Origin: JBGPTK01 sp041497605 | GTDB lineage: Bacteria > Acidobacteriota > Terriglobia > Acidiferrales > UBA7541 | Reading direction: 5' to 3' | NCBI GenBank assembly: GCA_041497605.1 | Contig: JBGQGW010000021.1 | Span: forward strand, 1-26,479 | DNA: 26,479 nucleotides | Shown here: one piece after another, positions 23,237 through 26,479 of the stretch | Layout of the letters: each line of letters opens with the position of its first letter | Position numbering within the stretch: position 1 is the stretch's first letter | The notes under the pieces: generated by a model | Told to the model about the DNA's origin: nothing | Databases searched by the model: none | The model's input: the letters and a program-made list of their open reading frames with translations, nothing else | Made by a program: the position numbers and the translations under genes

Positions 23237-24259
23237 ATGTGCTCGCTCGACGAAGGGCTTTCGCCGAGAACGTCCGCAGCGCAAAACGGACCGGTGCTTC
23301 AAATCTGCCCACAATGTGGTGCTGTGAGTTCCGCGAATGTAACCGCGTGCTCACTTTGCGACTCGCCTTTCACGCTCGGGGATGATTCTTCGGCTGTGTC
23401 TTCGGCTGAGCAGAACTCTGCCCGCTCGATCGAGTTCGATTCAAGCGCTCGAACGAATTCGAAGCCGGCAGAGTTGGCTGAGCAGGAATCCGCCATCGCG
23501 GTTGAATCGGCGGAACCGGAGTGGCGTCTCGAGTTGGCTCGGCGTCTCCATGCGTATCGCGCGCGCCGGCGGCGGGCAGTTGACGACGACTCGCAGCCTC
23601 CGCTGCCGTTTTCGGATGATATTGGAGCGCCGGATCCGGATTCCTTGCCTCCCCCCCCACGCCCCGCCGCGCGGCCTTCCTGGCGATCACGGCCCCGTGG
23701 CCATGCCCGAGTCGAAATCCGGGTCGATCAGCCCGAATTCGATTTCTCTGCCGCAGATGATTCCCGGCAGCACCCGGATACCTCTCTGGTGCCCGTTGCG
23801 GAACTAGCCGAACGCCGTTTTGCCGGCCTGTTGGACGCGGGATTTATGACCTTGGCTTACATCGGATTCCTATCGCTTTTCCGGTCGCTGGGCGGCGAGC
23901 TTTCCTTCGAGAAATTCGATTGGATCGTTTACGCAGCAACTTTCTTCCTGTTTTACGTCCAATATTTCGTGCTCTTCACTGTTTTCAGCGGGGATACACC
24001 CGGAATGAGAATTCGAGGCCTCTCTGTCGTCAGCCTGGATGGCAGCTTGCCCGGCACGCGGCAACTCCTGTGGCGGAGCTTCGGCTATGTCCTCTCCGGC
24101 AGCACGCTGCTGATGGGCTTCTTTTGGTCACTGTGGGACGAAGACCATTTCACCTGGCAGGATCGCATTTCGCAGACCTACCTCACATCGGCCGCTCCCC
24201 TGGATAATATAGAAACGATTGACGTTTCTCGAAGCCAGCACACCTTTGCCCATAAGTAG
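23237..24259 (+). CDS. RDD-family membrane protein with N-terminal zinc ribbon
   Basis: The 340-residue product starts with a small zinc ribbon (CPQC and CSLC; Cys24, 27, 38, 41). A long low-complexity region rich in Ser, Glu, Pro and Arg follows (about 45-190, including PPPPRPAARPS). An RDD domain closes the protein (about 195-320): ERRFAGLLDAGFM, two or three transmembrane helices, and GDTPGMRIRGLSVV. RDD proteins are small membrane proteins of mostly unknown role, some proposed to be transporters. I chose ATG 23237 because the family-like part begins just after it; an in-frame start at 23195 is possible. The zinc-ribbon-plus-linker arrangement places a cytoplasmic sensor or adaptor ahead of the membrane part. 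The function is not predictable. Confidence 0.82.
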   Translation: MCSLDEGLSPRTSAAQNGPVLQICPQCGAVSSANVTACSLCDSPFTLGDDSSAVSSAEQNSARSIEFDSSARTNSKPAELAEQESAIAVESAEPEWRLELARRLHAYRARRRRAVDDDSQPPLPFSDDIGAPDPDSLPPPPRPAARPSWRSRPRGHARVEIRVDQPEFDFSAADDSRQHPDTSLVPVAELAERRFAGLLDAGFMTLAYIGFLSLFRSLGGELSFEKFDWIVYAATFFLFYVQYFVLFTVFSGDTPGMRIRGLSVVSLDGSLPGTRQLLWRSFGYVLSGSTLLMGFFWSLWDEDHFTWQDRISQTYLTSAAPLDNIETIDVSRSQHTFAHK

Positions 24260-24618
24260 TTCCCGGCCAAGGGACTGAGCGGCAGCTCCTGCTCTGGCAT
24301 GGCCTGAACTTCAAAAACCCCGATTGCACCCTTTCTGCAGCGGGATGCGTCCAAGAGTGTGGGAGATGACTTCTTGAAACAGCGCTTCCTCAATCAAAAG
24401 CTCGGCAAACGAACCAGCCGCACCTCTAATTTACGGAAAGCCAAGCTGGTGGCAGCGCCTGACCGCCGGTCTTCCGAGCCCGCATTGCCAGGTCGGAACG
24501 CGCCCAGAGGCAAACCTCTCTGAGGAAAGCACATCCGATGTTATAATTCAGACTTCTGGGCAGGTTCACGATTTCGCGGCTAGATGCCGCGCCTCAAAGC
24601 TTCCGAAGGGGAAAACGC
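24260..24618. other. Intergenic region upstream of the S41-like gene
   Basis: This 359-base gap holds little that I can name. A short inverted repeat, AGAGG-CAAA-CCTCT (24506-24519), lies just upstream of a perfect TATAAT (24542-24547). AAGGGG (24606-24611) is a good ribosome site for the ATG at 24619. A 39-codon start-less open stretch on the reverse strand (24314-24430) reads somewhat protein-like, but I cannot identify it. Confidence 0.4.
24542..24547 (+). promoter_or_regulatory. Possible -10 box for the S41-like gene
   Basis: A perfect TATAAT stands 71 bases before the ATG at 24619. The sequence at the usual -35 distance (CTGAGG around 24520-24525) is only a partial match to TTGACA, so the promoter is tentative. 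Confidence 0.35.
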
Positions 24619-25884
24619 ATGAGCCGTCTGGCTAAAAAAATTGTCCTATCGCTCTCCGTGCTGATTTTTGCCTATGTGGCGATGGGCTATGTGCTCGGCA
24701 AGACCAATGACGACAAGACCTATCGCTCGCTGACCGTGTTCAGCGAAGTCCTCGAGCATATCCAGCACGACTATGTGGAAGACCCCAACATGCGCCAGGT
24801 GGAAACCGGAGCCTTGCACGGACTTCTCGATTCCCTGGACCCGCAATCGAGTTACCTGAGCGCCCGCGAATACGCCGACTACAAAAGCAAAGTCGACAAC
24901 GAATCGAAGGGCGGCTCCGGCCTCGAGCTTTCCAAGCGCTTCGGCTATCTCGCTGTCATATCCGTCATGCCGGATAGTCCCGCGCAGAAAGCCAATATTC
25001 GCACGGGCGATTTGCTCGAATCCATCGCCGGGTTTACCACGCGGCAAATGGCTATCGGCCAGGCACAAGTACTGCTGAGCGGCGAGCCGGGAACGGCGGT
25101 AAAAGTTTCCGTGATTCATCGCGGCGGCGGTGAAGCGCAGGAAGTCGATCTGATCCTCGCGAAGATTCCCGCGCCCAAGCTGCTGGAAGACAAAATGAAT
25201 GGCGATGTCGCTTACCTGCGCGTTCCCACATTTGACCGCGGAATCACCGCCCAGATTCGTGAAAAGCTCGTGCAAATGGAAAAACAAGGCGCGCACAAAC
25301 TGATTCTCGATCTGCGCGATTGCGCTCGCGGCCAGATGCAGGAGGCTGTGTCCACTGCCCAGCTTTTCTTGCCTTCGGGGAATATCACCACGCTGCGCGG
25401 CCAGACCGTCTCTTCTCAAACCTTCTCCGCGGATCCTTCGAAAGTGGTTTGGAAGCAGCCCATGACCGTATTGATCTCGACCGGCACAGCCGGCCCCGCG
25501 GAAGTGGTCGCTTCCGCCATCGCGGACAATAAACGCGGCGAGACGGTTGGCACCACCACCTTCGGCACTGCCTCCGAGCAGAAAGTAATCCCGCTCGATG
25601 ACGGCGCCGCGCTGATCCTGACTGTAGCGAACTATTTCACGCCGGCCGGCAAATCCATTCCGGCCGATGGCGTCGTGCCTCAGGTCGAAGTTCGACCAGC
25701 GCTCGATGATTCCGGCGCGGTCAATCAGGACCAGGCCACTCCTCAGCCAGGCCAGTTGCCCTCCGTCGATGATCCGGTGATGAAGAAGGCGATCGACATT
25801 CTTCAGGGCGCTGCGCCAAAGCATGCCGCTTTGAAGAAATCTCTCGAATTATTCCGGGCTGAAGCGCGCAAGCGCGCGGCCTGA
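24619..25884 (+). CDS. S41-family peptidase homologue lacking the catalytic Ser/Lys dyad
   Basis: The 421-residue product has the architecture of a C-terminal processing protease: an N-terminal membrane anchor (8-26), a cap helix region with HDYVE and LLDSLDPQSSYL, a PDZ domain (about 97-185, with SPAQKANIRTGDLLESIAG), and the S41 core. In active enzymes the core reads G(S/T)ASASE for the nucleophile and FGKG for the Lys, 25 residues later. Here the matching positions are Gly292 (STGTAGPAE) and Thr317 (TTTFGTASEQ), so both catalytic residues are gone while spacing and flanks are kept. The DLRNNPGG loop is also altered to DLRDCARG. It is therefore probably a non-proteolytic PDZ/S41 scaffold or a substrate-binding pseudo-enzyme. 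AAGGGG gives a clear ribosome site. A deacetylase gene follows 30 bases later. Confidence 0.9.
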   Translation: MSRLAKKIVLSLSVLIFAYVAMGYVLGKTNDDKTYRSLTVFSEVLEHIQHDYVEDPNMRQVETGALHGLLDSLDPQSSYLSAREYADYKSKVDNESKGGSGLELSKRFGYLAVISVMPDSPAQKANIRTGDLLESIAGFTTRQMAIGQAQVLLSGEPGTAVKVSVIHRGGGEAQEVDLILAKIPAPKLLEDKMNGDVAYLRVPTFDRGITAQIREKLVQMEKQGAHKLILDLRDCARGQMQEAVSTAQLFLPSGNITTLRGQTVSSQTFSADPSKVVWKQPMTVLISTGTAGPAEVVASAIADNKRGETVGTTTFGTASEQKVIPLDDGAALILTVANYFTPAGKSIPADGVVPQVEVRPALDDSGAVNQDQATPQPGQLPSVDDPVMKKAIDILQGAAPKHAALKKSLELFRAEARKRAA

Positions 25885-25914
25885 TCCGGCGTGGCGGCAA
25901 AAATCCGGGCTCCG

Positions 25915-26479
25915 ATGCCCATACACCAGCGCCGGCTGTTCTCTGCCTGCCTTTGGCTCGTTCTTCTAGTCTCGCTGCTTTCCGCGTTAAACGCTTGTCG
26001 CAAACGCTCCCCAACTTCGGCTGAGCTTCGCGCCATCAGGCATGAGATGGTCGCTGCCGCGCAGCACGTCATCGGTCAAAAACCCGAAATCATCGTCCGC
26101 CCTGAAATGATCAACGTGCCGGAAGGTGAAGCGCCCGCCCAACTCTTCACCGATCACATTTACATCACGCTGTCAGACCCCGCGCAGAAAACGGAACTCG
26201 AACGCGCACTAGACAACGTGGCGCGCCGTCACGGACTGACTCGATCCTCGACTTCTTCCGCCGCCGGCATGATTCGTTTCGACTATCTTGAGAGCGGCCA
26301 GCGCACCCACGCCATCCATATCGTCACGCCGGTCGCTGCGCATCCGCCAGTTCAAGCGCAGACTTTGGGCGGCCCGCGGCTCGCCATCATTCTGGATGAT
26401 CTCGGCAATGATCGCTCGGCAGCCGATGCCCTGTTCGCTCTTCCCTTTCCGCTCACGATCTCGGTGTTGCCGCGCCATC
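25915..26479 (+). CDS. Divergent polysaccharide deacetylase (YibQ-like), 5' part
   Basis: The open frame runs from ATG 25915 to the window edge (188 complete codons). The N-terminus is a hydrophobic export segment ending in LNAC, a plausible lipobox or signal peptide. A linker and a small alpha/beta region follow. The C-terminal part in view, PRLAIILDDLGND and then FALPFPLTISVLPRH, is the start of the divergent polysaccharide deacetylase domain, where the paired Asp are the first metal-site motif. Members are periplasmic and of poorly known substrate. An in-frame GTG at 25891 is an alternative start. It probably shares a transcript with the upstream S41-like gene, a pairing that suggests cell-envelope work. 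The C-terminus lies outside the window. Confidence 0.85.
   Translation, partial: MPIHQRRLFSACLWLVLLVSLLSALNACRKRSPTSAELRAIRHEMVAAAQHVIGQKPEIIVRPEMINVPEGEAPAQLFTDHIYITLSDPAQKTELERALDNVARRHGLTRSSTSSAAGMIRFDYLESGQRTHAIHIVTPVAAHPPVQAQTLGGPRLAIILDDLGNDRSAADALFALPFPLTISVLPRH

Noticed and set aside
24314..24430. A 39-codon start-less open stretch on the reverse strand with protein-like composition (FAELLIEEALFQEVISHTLG)
   Set aside because: No start codon or ribosome site, stops on both sides, and no family that I recognise. It may be a gene remnant, but chance cannot be excluded.
24646..25824. Reverse-strand open frame (392 codons) across the S41-like gene
   Set aside because: Antisense shadow of a gene with clear PDZ and S41 motifs.

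Overview
The window reads as a chromosomal segment of a GC-rich, diderm (outer-membrane) bacterium. LptD, an AsmA-family protein, the gene mix (split Dsb genes, S41-like protein, YibQ-type deacetylase, SnoaL-like and RDD proteins) and the roomy intergenic gaps make an Acidobacteriota soil lineage my best guess. That is an inference from gene content and style, not from a marker-gene comparison. I saw no tRNA, rRNA, CRISPR array, transposase or phage gene.

Layout. 1-714 (-): 5' part of an ArnT/PMT-like membrane glycosyltransferase. 989-1696 (+): an exported thioredoxin-like protein whose frame is crossed by one UGA exactly where the first Cys of a CxxC motif is expected, with a hairpin just downstream. 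It is a candidate selenoprotein (TUxxC) or a one-base pseudogene. 1645-2151 (-): secreted SnoaL/DUF4440-like protein. 2306-3249 (+): two tandem paralogous membrane-anchored proteins of unknown function. 3335-4333 (-): FabH. 4625-6034 (+): persulfide dioxygenase fused to two rhodanese domains, convergent with an OsmC peroxidase (6119-6532, -). 6624-10040 (-): a 1138-residue 7TM-GAF-GAF-GAF-GGDEF-HD-GYP protein. 10347-11855 (+): glutamyl-tRNA synthetase.

11946-14280 (-) is a tight four-gene operon: ccdA, a TlpA-like thioredoxin, a frataxin (CyaY), and a stand-alone DsbD N-terminal domain. It amounts to a DsbD split into its three functional parts with an iron-chaperone gene inside. 14596-16978 (+) is a three-gene lipid operon coupled by ATGA overlaps: CDP-alcohol phosphatidyltransferase, HAD phosphatase, and an AUR1-like PAP2 protein. 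It suggests synthesis, dephosphorylation and transfer of a polar head group, possibly inositol. 16993-20763 (-): lptD followed by a GatA-like amidase. 21009-24259 (+): AsmA-family protein, an orphan HicB-like protein, and a zinc-ribbon RDD membrane protein. 24619-25884 (+): an S41-family protein that has lost both catalytic residues. 25915-end (+): start of a divergent polysaccharide deacetylase.

A loose theme is thiol and sulfur chemistry in the envelope: the possible Sec-thioredoxin, the split Dsb system, an LptD with Cys positions for an interdomain disulfide, persulfide oxidation and OsmC. I found no single obvious new multi-gene system. The strongest leads are the candidate selenoprotein, the split-DsbD/frataxin operon, the lipid operon, the pseudo-protease and the tandem unknown pair.
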